A DNA stretch of 64,000 nucleotides from Pseudomonadota bacterium (GCA_963205115.1 CAUJHV010000016.1:62001-126000), one strand, 5' to 3'. Positions 44,965-54,213 are shown, numbered from the stretch's first letter. A program made the numbers and translations. Notes: generated by a model not told the origin, from the letters alone.

Positions 44965-45489
44965 TCAAGACTGCGCCCGCCGCACCACGCGCAGCACACG
45001 CCGACGCATGACCCGGCCCAGGCGCCAGGCCCAGGAGGCCCGCACCCACACCAGCAGCGCGTCCTTGTAGGCCGTCCAGCGCGCGTAGAGCCGGGCGAAC
45101 CAGGGCATGCGCATCAGGGCGGGCTGCGTGAGCGCAAACAGCCGCGCCAGCACCGCCGTGCCGACCAGCTTGGCCAACAGCACGAGCGCCAGGCCCAGGC
45201 CGGCATGGCCGTTGCCGATCAGCCACAAGGCCGCCAGCTTCACCGGCAGCAGCGCCAGCGAGGGCAGCACGAAGACCAGCAGCGACGCCACCGGCGACAG
45301 CTGCGCGATGCGCCGCTCCAGCCAGGCCAGCGCCGGCAGGCGTGCCACAGCGGCGGCCACGCGCTGCAGCGGCTCCCAGCCCCATTCCTCGAAGACGATG
45401 ACCAGCGCCAGCGCCAGGCCGAAGGTGCGCCGGAAGACGGCACGCACCCCCATGCGAAAGTCATTCATCCTTCTGGCCCCAAGGACCAT
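44965..45489 (-). CDS. Inner-membrane protein of unknown function
   Basis: A 174-residue protein with two or three hydrophobic segments (about 20-38, 67-92 and 97-117) and an Arg-rich, positively charged C-terminus that should be cytoplasmic. FEEWGWEPL follows the first helix. The start is uncertain: 45489 is the longest, 45468 (MNDFRMG) is an alternative. I do not recognise a named function. It is convergent with xthA. Confidence 0.7.
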   Translation of the reverse strand: MVLGARRMNDFRMGVRAVFRRTFGLALALVIVFEEWGWEPLQRVAAAVARLPALAWLERRIAQLSPVASLLVFVLPSLALLPVKLAALWLIGNGHAGLGLALVLLAKLVGTAVLARLFALTQPALMRMPWFARLYARWTAYKDALLVWVRASWAWRLGRVMRRRVLRVVRRAQS

Positions 45490-45814
45490 GCGGGCCGCAC
45501 GCGGGCGGCGACGCGCACGCAGGACGGGGCTGCGGCGGCATGGCGGTGACGGCGAACCCGATTCATCCCGATGGCTCCTGCGGAGGCGGCAGCCGGCACC
45601 CGGTGGCGCGCGGCGGGCCGATCATCGCCCAGCGCGGCGGCGACCCGCCATGCCGGGGTGCGCGCGCGCAAGCCCGCCCCCTGGGCCGCACTGGACCGCG
45701 GCGAAGCCCGCCACCGAGAAGGCCCGCCCGGACTCTCGATAATCGACAGCACATCGGCGGCCATCCGCCGCCGCCCCCTTGCAGTGGGCCTGAGCACCCG
45801 AAGGACCGACACCC
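45490..45814. other. Divergent region upstream of the GntR-type regulator
   Basis: A 325-bp stretch without a credible gene. TCGAT-A-ATCGA at 45736-45746 is a perfect small inverted repeat containing GATAAT, which could be a -10 element with an overlapping operator for the downstream regulator. A GAAGGA ribosome site lies at 45800-45805. No other structure was seen. Confidence 0.4.
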
Positions 45815-46555
45815 GTGGCCAAGAGAGCCTATTCCGCAGCGGTCAACGACGGCGCCGCGTCGAGCGCAGACGACGACGCCACCTCGCGCACGCTCATCGA
45901 GCGTGCGTACATCCAGCTGCGCGACGACATCATCGAGGGCCGTCTGCCGCCCGGCGAGAAGCTGCGCGTCGAACATTTCAAGGCGCGCTACGACGTGGGC
46001 GCCGGCACGCTGCGCGAAGCCATCACGCGGCTGGTCAGCGACGCCCTGGTGGAAGCCGAAGGCCAGCGCGGCTTCCGCGTCGCGGCCATCGCGCTGCAGG
46101 ATCTGGTGGACATCACGGACCTGCGGCTGCACATCGAACTCGAGGCCCTGCGCCAGTCGATCCGCCACGGCGACGCCGCATGGCGCGAGGCGCTGCGCCA
46201 GGCCTACGACGACATGTCCCCGTTCGAGCAGCCCGTCCGCGCCGAACACCGCAAGCGCTGGGAACAGCTCAATACGCGCTTCCACGAGTCGCTGATCGCC
46301 GCTCACGCCAACCCATGGGCGTTGAAGGTGCTGCGGCAGCTCTCGCGCCACAGCGAACGCTACCGGCGCTATGCCATCGGCCTGCCGCACTCCGCACGCA
46401 ACGTGCACGACGAACACCGCCAGATCTTCGAAGCGGCGATGAACGGCCAGGAGGCGCGCGCCGCGCTGGCGCTGGAGGTGCACATCCGTGCCACCGTGGA
46501 CCAGCTCATCCAGGCCCAGCGCGAGGGTCTGACGCTTTTCGGCGAAGACGCCTGA
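45815..46555 (+). CDS. GntR-family regulator with FCD domain
   Basis: A 246-residue transcription factor of the FadR subfamily. A winged helix (about 28-90: RLPPGEKLRVEHFKARYDVGAGTLREAI in shorter pieces) is followed by an all-helical FCD effector domain (about 100-230). The FCD metal-site His residues are seen in RFHES, DEHRQI and LEVHIR. Such regulators commonly respond to sugar acids or other carboxylates, which fits the sugar-acid-type genes at 46.8-63.4 kb. The start is GTG with GAAGGA upstream. Confidence 0.87.
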   Translation: MAKRAYSAAVNDGAASSADDDATSRTLIERAYIQLRDDIIEGRLPPGEKLRVEHFKARYDVGAGTLREAITRLVSDALVEAEGQRGFRVAAIALQDLVDITDLRLHIELEALRQSIRHGDAAWREALRQAYDDMSPFEQPVRAEHRKRWEQLNTRFHESLIAAHANPWALKVLRQLSRHSERYRRYAIGLPHSARNVHDEHRQIFEAAMNGQEARAALALEVHIRATVDQLIQAQREGLTLFGEDA

Positions 46556-46665
46556 GCGCGGGTCTTTACCAAAGCGAAACCTCGCCGCGGCCGTGGGCGG
46601 TCGTCCACCGCGAACGCATGCCGTTGAAGGAAGGCATGCGGGGTGGCCCGCACATCGGAGATCGA

Positions 46666-46803
46666 ATGAAGACTCGTGGCTGGATGCGCGTGGGCGCGAT
46701 TGCCTTGCTGGCCCTGGCACTGGGCGGATGCTGCGTGCTGCCCTTCCGCGGCGGGCACGGCGGACATGGGCACTACAGCGGCGAAGCACCGCGGGGACGT
46801 TAG
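46666..46803 (+). CDS. Small lipoprotein (45 aa)
   Basis: A short gene below the usual size cut-off. The N-terminus MKTRGWMRVG is followed by a hydrophobic stretch and the lipobox LALGGC, giving a mature peptide of about 24 residues that starts Cys-Cys and is Gly/His-rich (RGGHGGHGHYSG). CGGAG lies 5 bp before the ATG. It overlaps the convergent oxidoreductase gene by 4 bp at the stops. A His/Gly tail could bind metal, but the function is unknown. Confidence 0.68.
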   Translation: MKTRGWMRVGAIALLALALGGCCVLPFRGGHGGHGHYSGEAPRGR

Positions 46804-47888
46804 GCGCCCACGGCCACCTCCACGCCCTCGCGCGCGCTGCGCGCCAGTGCTTCCAGCGTGGTCGCGATGTCACGGCTGGCCTGCGCGGCGCGTGCGATGG
46901 CGGCCGTGTCGCGCTGCGCGATCACGCGCGCAAAGGCCTCGGCCGCGAAGCGGAAGCCACTGCCCGGTGGCGAGCAGATGGTCTCGAAAGGCACGGTGTT
47001 GGCCACGCCGCGGCGCACCCGCATCTGGCTGGGCAGGAAGCCCAGCGGATGCGGCACGCCGGGTTCGGCCGTGTGGTTGAGGTACTCGGTCTCGATGGTC
47101 CCTTGCGTGCCGCTGATGACCGCGCGGCGCACGTTGGCGATGTCCATCGCACAGGACAGCTGCGCCGTGCGCCCGTCGGCATAACGCATCAACGCAGTCA
47201 ACGCGATGTCCACGCCGGTGCCGGCCCAGCGCGCGTAGGCCATCACCCGTGTCGGCGCTTCGCCCATCACCAGGCGGATCAGGCTGGCCGGGTACGAACC
47301 CGCGTCCAGCAACGCGCCGCCACCCAGTGCAGGGTCCATGCGGATGTTGCCCTCGGGCCTGGCCATGGTGAATCCGAAGCTGGCCTGCACCGTGCGCACG
47401 TCGCCGACGATGCCGTCCTGCAGCAGCTTGACCAGCGCGCCGGTCTGCGGCTGGAACCAGTAGGGGTAGGCTTCGAGCAGGTACACGCCATGGGCGTCCG
47501 CCGCGTCGAACATCGCATCGGCCTCGGCCCGGTTCAGCGCCAGCGGTTTTTCGCACAGCACGTGCTTGCCGGCACGCGCGGCCTGTATCGCCCACTGGGC
47601 GTGCAGGCTGTTGGGCAGCGGGATATAGACCGCCTGCACCGTCTCGTCGGCCCGCAGCGCCTCGTAGCTGCCGTGCGCACGGGGAATGCCAAACACCTGC
47701 GCGAAGGCCCGTGCCTTGTCTGCCTGCCGGCTGGCCACGGCCACCACTTGCACGGCCGGGCTGGCCGTCACATCGCGCGCAAACGCCTGCGCGATGTGGG
47801 CACAGCCCAGGATGCCGATGCGCAGCGGCGCCGCCGGGCCGGCGGCAGGCGTGGGCGCAGGGAACGCAGGGGTCGACACACCGGACAT
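46800..47888 (-). CDS. Gfo/Idh/MocA-family NAD(P)-dependent oxidoreductase
   Basis: A 362-residue sugar-type dehydrogenase. The Rossmann motif GILGCAHIA lies at about residues 25-33, and the signature EKPLALN, with the catalytic Lys, at about 119-125. The family's C-terminal alpha/beta domain includes GGGALLDAGSYPASL. ATG 47888 is chosen because the open frame upstream has no family features. The substrate is probably a sugar, polyol or related hydroxy compound. It is divergent from the DapA-like gene. Confidence 0.87.
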   Translation of the reverse strand: MSGVSTPAFPAPTPAAGPAAPLRIGILGCAHIAQAFARDVTASPAVQVVAVASRQADKARAFAQVFGIPRAHGSYEALRADETVQAVYIPLPNSLHAQWAIQAARAGKHVLCEKPLALNRAEADAMFDAADAHGVYLLEAYPYWFQPQTGALVKLLQDGIVGDVRTVQASFGFTMARPEGNIRMDPALGGGALLDAGSYPASLIRLVMGEAPTRVMAYARWAGTGVDIALTALMRYADGRTAQLSCAMDIANVRRAVISGTQGTIETEYLNHTAEPGVPHPLGFLPSQMRVRRGVANTVPFETICSPPGSGFRFAAEAFARVIAQRDTAAIARAAQASRDIATTLEALARSAREGVEVAVGA

Positions 47889-48271
47889 GGACAGCCTCGC
47901 AGACGGCAGTGGAGACGCACATCTTGCCCCTTCAAGGCCGCGCGCAGCAGCGGACGGACCCGAACGGCAACGCGCGTCCAACCATCGGATCGACGCGCTG
48001 ACGCAACAGGCGTGCGGCGACGCCGGGCGCCGGCCCTGCCTATACTTCCGCCCATGGCCTCGTCGCTCCTCCACAACACCACGCCCGCCGCCCGCGCGGC
48101 GTGTGCAGGTGCGGAGAAACAGTCCAAAGCCCGGCTCGTCTGACCGGAGCTGCGGTTCCGTCGTCGGATGAGCGACGGAACCCGGACCCGCCCAGCGGCA
48201 CAGCCCGCGATTCCTGCGCCTTCCTCGACGGTTGAACCCTCGGTCAACCCCTGTCGAAAGGAAGCGTTTCC
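47889..48271. other. Divergent region between the Gfo/Idh and DapA-like genes
   Basis: A 383-bp stretch without a credible gene. It must hold promoters for both neighbours. The clearest element is the 10-bp inverted repeat at 48154-48182, listed separately. AAAGGAAG at about 48257-48264 is the ribosome site of the DapA-like gene. Confidence 0.5.
48154..48182 (+). promoter_or_regulatory. Perfect 10-bp inverted repeat upstream of the DapA-like gene
   Basis: GGTTCCGTCG (48154-48163) and CGACGGAACC (48173-48182) form a perfect stem with a 9-nt loop, 89 bp before the DapA-like start. Either an operator or an mRNA leader hairpin is possible; the GntR-type regulator at 45815 is a candidate binder. 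Confidence 0.5.
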
Positions 48272-49162
48272 ATGCCCCCGTCCCCCTCCCGCCCGGCCTT
48301 CAGCGGCCTGTGGATCCCGCTCGTCACGCCGTTTGCCGACGGCGCAGTCGATCACGCGGCACTGGCCGCCCTCACCCGCGCGCTGGCAACCACCGGCATC
48401 GCCGGATTCGTGGTCTGCGGCTCCACGGGTGAAGCCGCTGCCCTGAACGCCGACGAGCAGCTCGCCTGCCTGGACACGGTGGCCCGCCACGCCGGCGGAC
48501 TGCCGCTGGTCATGGGCCTCAGCGGCTACCACCTGCCGGACACGCTGGCCTGGGTGCAGCAGCTCGGCGCCTTGTGCGACGCGGCCGTGCCCACCCTGTG
48601 TGGGCTGCTGGTGCCGGCGCCGCACTACATCCGCCCGTCGCAGGAGGGCCTGCGCCAGTGGTTCACCACCCTGGCACACCACAGCAGGCTGCCGCTGATC
48701 GTCTACGACATCCCCTACCGCACCGGCGCCACCCTGGCACGCGAGACCCTGCTCGCACTGGCTGCACACCCGCGCATCGTCGCGGTGAAGGACTGCGGCG
48801 GCGACGCCGCCAAGACCCTGGCGCTGATCGCCGACGGTCGCCTGGCCGTGCTGGCCGGCGAGGACCTGCAGCTGTTTGCCACCGTCGCGCAGGGTGGCGC
48901 CGGGGCGATCGCCGCCAGCGCGCATGTGCGCACGCGCGAATTTGTCGCCGTGCTCGACGCGGTCGCACACGGCGACCTGGCCGCCGCACGCGCAGCCTGG
49001 CACCCGCTGCTGCCCTGGATCGAGGCCGCCTTCTGCGAGCCGAACCCGGCGCCCGTCAAGGCCGCGCTGGCGCGCCAGGGGCTGATGGGCAGCGCGCTGC
49101 GGCCACCGATGGTGCCCGCCTCCGCCGCCTGTGAGCGGCGGCTGGCGGAATGCATGGGCTGA
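48272..49162 (+). CDS. DapA-family aldolase/lyase
   Basis: A 296-residue Schiff-base aldolase of the dihydrodipicolinate synthase/N-acetylneuraminate lyase family. The GSTGE motif begins at residue 50, the catalytic Tyr145 is in VYDIPYR and the Schiff-base Lys173 in AVKDCGG. True 4-hydroxy-tetrahydrodipicolinate synthase is possible, but the surrounding dehydratase, lactonase and dehydrogenase genes also suit a 2-keto-3-deoxy-sugar-acid aldolase or dehydratase. AAGGAAG precedes the ATG. Confidence 0.85.
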   Translation: MPPSPSRPAFSGLWIPLVTPFADGAVDHAALAALTRALATTGIAGFVVCGSTGEAAALNADEQLACLDTVARHAGGLPLVMGLSGYHLPDTLAWVQQLGALCDAAVPTLCGLLVPAPHYIRPSQEGLRQWFTTLAHHSRLPLIVYDIPYRTGATLARETLLALAAHPRIVAVKDCGGDAAKTLALIADGRLAVLAGEDLQLFATVAQGGAGAIAASAHVRTREFVAVLDAVAHGDLAAARAAWHPLLPWIEAAFCEPNPAPVKAALARQGLMGSALRPPMVPASAACERRLAECMG

Positions 49163-49199
49163 AACCTCGCGCGGCCGAACGGCCGTGGCGCAGGGCTTC

Positions 49200-49976
49200 T
49201 CAGCCGGCCGCCATCGCCGTCAACGGCCCCAGCGCATGGCCGGCCTCGCCCAGCGCCTGGCGCACGGCCTGTGCGGTCGCCACGGCGTCGGCGTTGTCGC
49301 CATGCACGCAGATGCTCTGCACGCGCACGGGCAGCGTGCGGCCGCCCACGGTGTGCAGCGCACCGCTGCGCACGATGGCCATCACGTGCGCGACGCAGGT
49401 CTGCGCACCGTGCAGCACGGCGCCCTTCTGCGATCGCGGCGCCAGCGTGCCGTCGTCGGCATAGGCGCGGTCGGCAAAGACCTCTTCCACCACCGGCAGC
49501 CCGGCTTCGCGGCCCGCGGTCACCAGGCAGGACAGCACCGGCGCCAGCAGGACCAGTGACGGGTCCAGCGCCTTGACCGCACGCGCGACGGTGGCGGCCA
49601 TCGCCGGGTCTTCACAGGCCATGTTGTTGAGCGCGCCGTGCGGCTTCACGTGCGTCACGCGCGTGCCTTCGGCGCGTGCCATCGCATCCAGCGCGCCGAT
49701 CTGGTAGATCAGCATCGCCTCGAGTTCCGCCGCGGGAATGTCCATGCGGCGCCGGCCGAAGCCCAGCAGATCGGGGAAGGACGGGTGCGCGCCGATGCTC
49801 ACGCCGCGCGCCGCAGCCGCCGCCACCGTGCGGCGCATGACCAACGGGTCACCGGCGTGGAAGCCGCAGGCCACGTTCGCCGAGTTCACCACGTCCAGCA
49901 TCGCCTCGTCGGCGCCCATGCGCCAGGCGCCGAAGCTCTCGCCGAGATCGGCATTCAGGTTCAGAAGGGGCTTCAT
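49200..49976 (-). CDS. pxpA: 5-oxoprolinase subunit A (LamB/YcsF family)
   Basis: A 258-residue LamB/YcsF protein; PxpA works with PxpB and PxpC in ATP-dependent 5-oxoproline hydrolysis. The family N-terminus LNADLGESFGAW and the ACGFHAGDP motif are clear. ATG 49976 begins MKPLLNLNADLG. It lies 7 bp after pxpC on the same strand. No pxpB gene is present next to the pair. Confidence 0.88.
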   Translation of the reverse strand: MKPLLNLNADLGESFGAWRMGADEAMLDVVNSANVACGFHAGDPLVMRRTVAAAAARGVSIGAHPSFPDLLGFGRRRMDIPAAELEAMLIYQIGALDAMARAEGTRVTHVKPHGALNNMACEDPAMAATVARAVKALDPSLVLLAPVLSCLVTAGREAGLPVVEEVFADRAYADDGTLAPRSQKGAVLHGAQTCVAHVMAIVRSGALHTVGGRTLPVRVQSICVHGDNADAVATAQAVRQALGEAGHALGPLTAMAAG

Positions 49977-49983
49977 CGTGTCA

Positions 49984-51027
49984 TCACTCCCAGGGCATGC
50001 GCCCGGTTGCAGCATCGATCATGCCGCTGACCAGATTGCCGCGCAGCGCCTGCTCGTCCAGCACCCCGGGCGGGAGGTAGGTTTCGATGCGGCGCAGCCA
50101 AGCGTCCAGCCGCGCGGCCTGTTCGTCGCGTGCGGCCAGGGCCTGCTCACGTGTGACGGCCACGAAGCGCAGCGCCGTGCCCGGGCGCGCATGGGCCAGC
50201 CGCGACAGATCGGCCTGGATGACGGTGGCGATCTTCGCGTAGCCGCCCACGGTCTGCGCATCGGCCATCAGGATGATGGGCGCGCCGTTGCCGGGCACCT
50301 GGATCGCCCCGGGCACCACGCCGTCGGAAACGATGTCGGCACCCGCCCGGTGCGCCAGCGCCGGGCCTTCCAGGCGCATGCCCATGCGGTCGCACTCGCG
50401 GCTGACGGTGTAGGTGCCGCCGAAAAGAGCCTCCCAGGCCTGCGGCGCAAACGCGTCGTCCTGCGGACCGGGCACGACACGGATGGGTCCTTCGTCGTGC
50501 ACCCAGGCGGCGGGCGCGCGTCGTTCGGTCCACTGGTCGCCGCGCAGCGGCCCGCAGACCAGCCGATCACCCGCGGTGATGGCACGCCCCTGCAGGCCGC
50601 CCAGCTGCGCCCGCGCGTAGGTCGACCGGCTGCCCAGCTGCAGCGGCACCTGGCAGCCGCCGGCCAGCGCCAGATAGGCCACGCCCTGGCGTATCGCGCC
50701 CACGCGCAGCACATCGTCCGGCAGCAGCGTCACCGTCTGCCACGCCGGCACGCGACGGGCATGTCCCTCGGCCGGTTGCAGCAGCGATTCGACATCGCCG
50801 GCCAGGGCCACGCGCACCGGCGCGTCCACGGCGCGCAGCACCGGGCCGGCCAGCGGCAGCTCCAGGCCGGCGTCGTCCGCCGCGTTGCCGAGCAGGCCGT
50901 TGGCGCAGGCCAGCAGCAGCGGATCGGCCGCACCCGACAGCGGCACGCCGATGGCACGGTGGCCGCGACGGCCGCCGTCCTGCACGGCATTGGCCGGTCC
51001 GGTCTGAAGGACGTCGACGGCAAACAT
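49984..51027 (-). CDS. pxpC: 5-oxoprolinase subunit C (biotin-dependent carboxyltransferase-like)
   Basis: A 347-residue PxpC/KipA-type protein with the AHS2 fold. The N-terminus has VLQTGPANAVQDGGRRGHRAIGVP split across the family's QDxGR block, and the C-terminal half has PIILMADAQTVGGYAKIATV, also a family hallmark. It pairs with pxpA downstream. The missing partner PxpB (KipI-like, AHS1) would normally precede it; here the upstream neighbour is a membrane/spermidine-synthase fusion 50 bp away. Confidence 0.87.
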   Translation of the reverse strand: MFAVDVLQTGPANAVQDGGRRGHRAIGVPLSGAADPLLLACANGLLGNAADDAGLELPLAGPVLRAVDAPVRVALAGDVESLLQPAEGHARRVPAWQTVTLLPDDVLRVGAIRQGVAYLALAGGCQVPLQLGSRSTYARAQLGGLQGRAITAGDRLVCGPLRGDQWTERRAPAAWVHDEGPIRVVPGPQDDAFAPQAWEALFGGTYTVSRECDRMGMRLEGPALAHRAGADIVSDGVVPGAIQVPGNGAPIILMADAQTVGGYAKIATVIQADLSRLAHARPGTALRFVAVTREQALAARDEQAARLDAWLRRIETYLPPGVLDEQALRGNLVSGMIDAATGRMPWE

Positions 51028-51077
51028 CAGGCCTTCAGTGTGCAGCAGGCACAGAGCCCCCGGCCGCGGCCACGGGT

Positions 51078-53177
51078 TCAACGCAGCACATCGAACAGGT
51101 TGTTGAAGTCGTCGGTCCAGGGGCGGATCGGCGGGGTGCCGGCCAGCCGCTCGCCCGCACCCTGGCGCGCCAGCCAGGACAGCAGCGCCTGGTTGCCCGT
51201 CACCAGCACCCAGTCGGACTTGTACAGCCCGGTGTCGTCCGGCGGATCGTCCATCACGATCCAGGGCACCAGGCCGGCCTCGTCGGCCAACTGCTGCACG
51301 ACCGGGCGCAGGTCCAGGTAGCGGTTGCTGATGTGAAAGGCCACCACGCCACCCGCGGCCACATGGCGCCGGTACGTGGCCAGCGCCTCGCGCGTGAGCA
51401 GGTGCACCGGAATCGAATCGCTCGAAAACGCATCCACCGCCAGCAGGTCAAAGGCCTGCGGCGCTTCGCGCTCCAGCATCAGGCGCGCGTCGCCCAGCTG
51501 CGTCTCGATGCGCGCCGCTGAATCCGTCAGGTAGCTGAAGCGCCGCTCGGCCACGTCCAGCACATCCGGGTCCAGCTCGTAGAAGCGGTAGCGGTCACCT
51601 TCGCGCCCATAAGACGCCAGCGTGCCGATGCCCAGGCCGATCAGACCCACATGCTGCGCGCGACCCGGCTGCAGCGCGCGCAGGCCCAGCAGGGCCTGCG
51701 CCACACCCGCGCTGGCCCCGTAATAGCTGGTGGGCTGGCTGCGGTAGGGCTCGTGGCGGTACTGCTCGCCATGGGTGATGACGCCGTGCAGCAGCCGCCA
51801 GCGCAAGGTCGGCGAATCCTCCAGCGACGTGGCGCGCACACGCAGCGTGCCGTAGAAGCTGCGGCTGACTTCCACCGTTCGCTCATGCACCGCCCCGATC
51901 ACCTGCCAGCCGAAAAATCCGCAGGCCCCCAGCGCCACGGCCGCCGCCGGGCGCCAGCGCCCCTGGCCGAAGGCCAGCAGCACGACGGTGGCCAGGAACA
52001 GCACACCGGGCAGCTCCCAGGTCCAGTCCAGCAGCAGCGGCGCCACCACACCCACCAGCAGCCCGCCCAGGGCGCCGCCGGCCGAGACCATCAGGTAGAA
52101 GCGCGTCAGGTGCGCCGGCGCGGGCTTGCGCAGCACCAGCTCACCGTGGAAGAACATGCACAGCACGAACAGGCCCGCGGCATACAACGGCACCGCCTGC
52201 TGCAGCGGCATCAGGCCCTGTTCGATCAAGCCGGCGACGCCGTCCTGCGGCGTCCATGCCAGGTTCGGCCGGTAGGCCAGACCGGCCATCATCGCCACGG
52301 CCATCACGCCGGCCAGCACGCGGAAGCTGCGCGGCCAGTACCAGCCGCGGCCGTCGAAGGTCAGGATGAAACTGGTGAGGTACAGGGCCAGCGGCAACAC
52401 CCACAGGAAAGGCACGGACGCCACGTTCTGCGTGATGTGCGTCGTCACCGTCAGCAGCAGCACCGAGCCGCACGCCGACAGCAGCAGCCAGCGGCCGAGG
52501 TCCGCGCCGGTGGGCGCGCCCGCGTCCGACACGACGGTACTGTTTCCAGCGGTGGCGGCCTGCGACGGCTGTCTCGGCAACCGAGGCGCACGGGCCGCCA
52601 GCGCCGCACTTGCACCGGCCAGCAACACGAACACCACGTAGCCCGCGCTCCAGCCCAGCGACTGCGCCTGGTTCGTCGCGAGCGGCTCGATCAGCGTCGG
52701 GTAGCCCAGCAGCGCGGCCAGCGAGGCGGCATTCGACAAGGCATACAGCCGCCACACCGAGGCCTGCTTGGGCGTATCCGCAAAACGCCGCGCAAACCAG
52801 GACTGCACCAGCGGCCCGGTCGTCGACAGCATCAGGTACGGCAGACCGATGGTCACCGCCAGCAGCACCAGGATGCGGCCGATCGGGTTGTCGGCGTCCG
52901 CGGGTTTGAACGCCGCCGACGGCACGATGGGCAACTGCGTCAGCGACACCAGCAGCAGCGTGCCGTGCACCAGCGCCTGCGCGCGCGGCCGCAGGTGGCG
53001 GCTGAGCACATCGGCATAGAAGTAGCCCGCCAGCAGCACCAGCTGAAAGAAGACCATGCAGGTCGTCCACACCGCCGCCGACCCACCGAACCACGGCAGG
53101 ATCTGCCGGGCCACGACGGGCTGCACGAGAAACAGCAGAAAGGCCGACAGGCCGATCGTCGAGGCGAAGACGATCAC
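51078..53177 (-). CDS. Membrane protein fused to a spermidine-synthase-like domain
   Basis: A 699-residue protein. The first about 430 residues contain around 11 hydrophobic helices; the C-terminal part (about 470-690) is a Rossmann methyltransferase-like fold related to spermidine synthase, with GLIGLGIGTLASYG and FYELDPDV (SAM-binding-type acidic residue), and LLAVDAFSSDSIPVHLLT. Such fusions are widespread and mostly uncharacterised; polyamine synthesis is not proven. The start is GTG 53177. Confidence 0.8.
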   Translation of the reverse strand: MIVFASTIGLSAFLLFLVQPVVARQILPWFGGSAAVWTTCMVFFQLVLLAGYFYADVLSRHLRPRAQALVHGTLLLVSLTQLPIVPSAAFKPADADNPIGRILVLLAVTIGLPYLMLSTTGPLVQSWFARRFADTPKQASVWRLYALSNAASLAALLGYPTLIEPLATNQAQSLGWSAGYVVFVLLAGASAALAARAPRLPRQPSQAATAGNSTVVSDAGAPTGADLGRWLLLSACGSVLLLTVTTHITQNVASVPFLWVLPLALYLTSFILTFDGRGWYWPRSFRVLAGVMAVAMMAGLAYRPNLAWTPQDGVAGLIEQGLMPLQQAVPLYAAGLFVLCMFFHGELVLRKPAPAHLTRFYLMVSAGGALGGLLVGVVAPLLLDWTWELPGVLFLATVVLLAFGQGRWRPAAAVALGACGFFGWQVIGAVHERTVEVSRSFYGTLRVRATSLEDSPTLRWRLLHGVITHGEQYRHEPYRSQPTSYYGASAGVAQALLGLRALQPGRAQHVGLIGLGIGTLASYGREGDRYRFYELDPDVLDVAERRFSYLTDSAARIETQLGDARLMLEREAPQAFDLLAVDAFSSDSIPVHLLTREALATYRRHVAAGGVVAFHISNRYLDLRPVVQQLADEAGLVPWIVMDDPPDDTGLYKSDWVLVTGNQALLSWLARQGAGERLAGTPPIRPWTDDFNNLFDVLR

Positions 53178-53229
53178 GACCGCTTATCCGCGCCCATGCG
53201 CAGCCCTGCGCGCCACCATCATCGTGCGC

Positions 53230-54213
53230 TCACTCCGGCTTGATCGAGGCGCGCTGGATCAGGGCCTTCCAGCCTTCGTGTTCGTCGCGGTACAGCTTCG
53301 CAAACTGCTCGGAGGTCCCGCCGCCGGGCTCGGCGCCGAAGCTGCCCATGCGTTCGATCACGTCGGGCATCGCGACGATGGCATTGAGCTCGCGGTTCAA
53401 ACGCTGCACGATTTCCGGCGCGGTGCCCGGCGGCGCAAAGAAGCCAAACCAGTTGGACAGCACGAGGTTCGGCACACCGACCTCGGCCATGGTGGGCACC
53501 TGCGGCAGCGAAGGCGAGCGCTTTGCGCCCGTGACCGCCAGCGCACGCACCTTGCCGTCCTTGATGTGCGGCTGCGCCGACACGATGCTGTCCATCAGGA
53601 AGGCGATCTGCCCGGCCACCAGGTCGGTGATCACGAGGCCCGTGCCGCGATAAGGGATGTGCACCACGAACAGGCCGCCGGCGCGCCACTTGAACATCTC
53701 GGCCGACAGGTGCGGATAGGTGCCGATGCCACTCGACCCGAAGTTGTACTTGGCGGGGTTTGTCTTCAGCAGCGTCACCAGTTCCTGCGCGCTGCGCGCG
53801 GGAAAGTCCTTGCCCACCACCAGCACGCTGGGCGCGGTGGCCACCATCGCCACCGGCGAAAAATCGCGGAAGGCGTCGTAGGGCAGCTTGTTGCTCAGCG
53901 CCGGGCCGATGGAGTGCGTGGAGCTGGTCGACAGCAGGATCGTGTAGCCGTCGGCCGGTGCCTTGGCCACCATGTCGGCGCCCAGCGAACCGCCGGCACC
54001 CGGCTTGTTGTCGACCACCACCTGCTGGCCCAGCGCCGCACTGAGCTTCTGCGCGAGCAGGCGGCCGATGATGTCGGTAGCGCCGCCCGCCGGGAAAGGA
54101 ATGACCAGGCGCAAAGGCTTGGCCGGCCAGGCCGATTGGGCCAGCGCAGCCGGGTGCGGGGCGAGCGTCGCCCATGCGGCGCAAACGAGGGCAGTCGCCA
54201 GGCGACGGTTCAT
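53230..54213 (-). CDS. Bug-family tripartite tricarboxylate-type binding protein
   Basis: Periplasmic solute-binding protein of the Bug/TctC family (327 aa), greatly expanded in Burkholderiales. A Sec signal peptide ends near ALAQS (about residue 26). The family hallmarks LVIPFPAGGATDIIGR and VDNKPGAGGSLGAD are present, as is VPTMAEVGVP. No TctA/TctB membrane genes are adjacent, so it is an orphan receptor. The ligand is probably a carboxylate. Confidence 0.9.
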   Translation of the reverse strand: MNRRLATALVCAAWATLAPHPAALAQSAWPAKPLRLVIPFPAGGATDIIGRLLAQKLSAALGQQVVVDNKPGAGGSLGADMVAKAPADGYTILLSTSSTHSIGPALSNKLPYDAFRDFSPVAMVATAPSVLVVGKDFPARSAQELVTLLKTNPAKYNFGSSGIGTYPHLSAEMFKWRAGGLFVVHIPYRGTGLVITDLVAGQIAFLMDSIVSAQPHIKDGKVRALAVTGAKRSPSLPQVPTMAEVGVPNLVLSNWFGFFAPPGTAPEIVQRLNRELNAIVAMPDVIERMGSFGAEPGGGTSEQFAKLYRDEHEGWKALIQRASIKPE

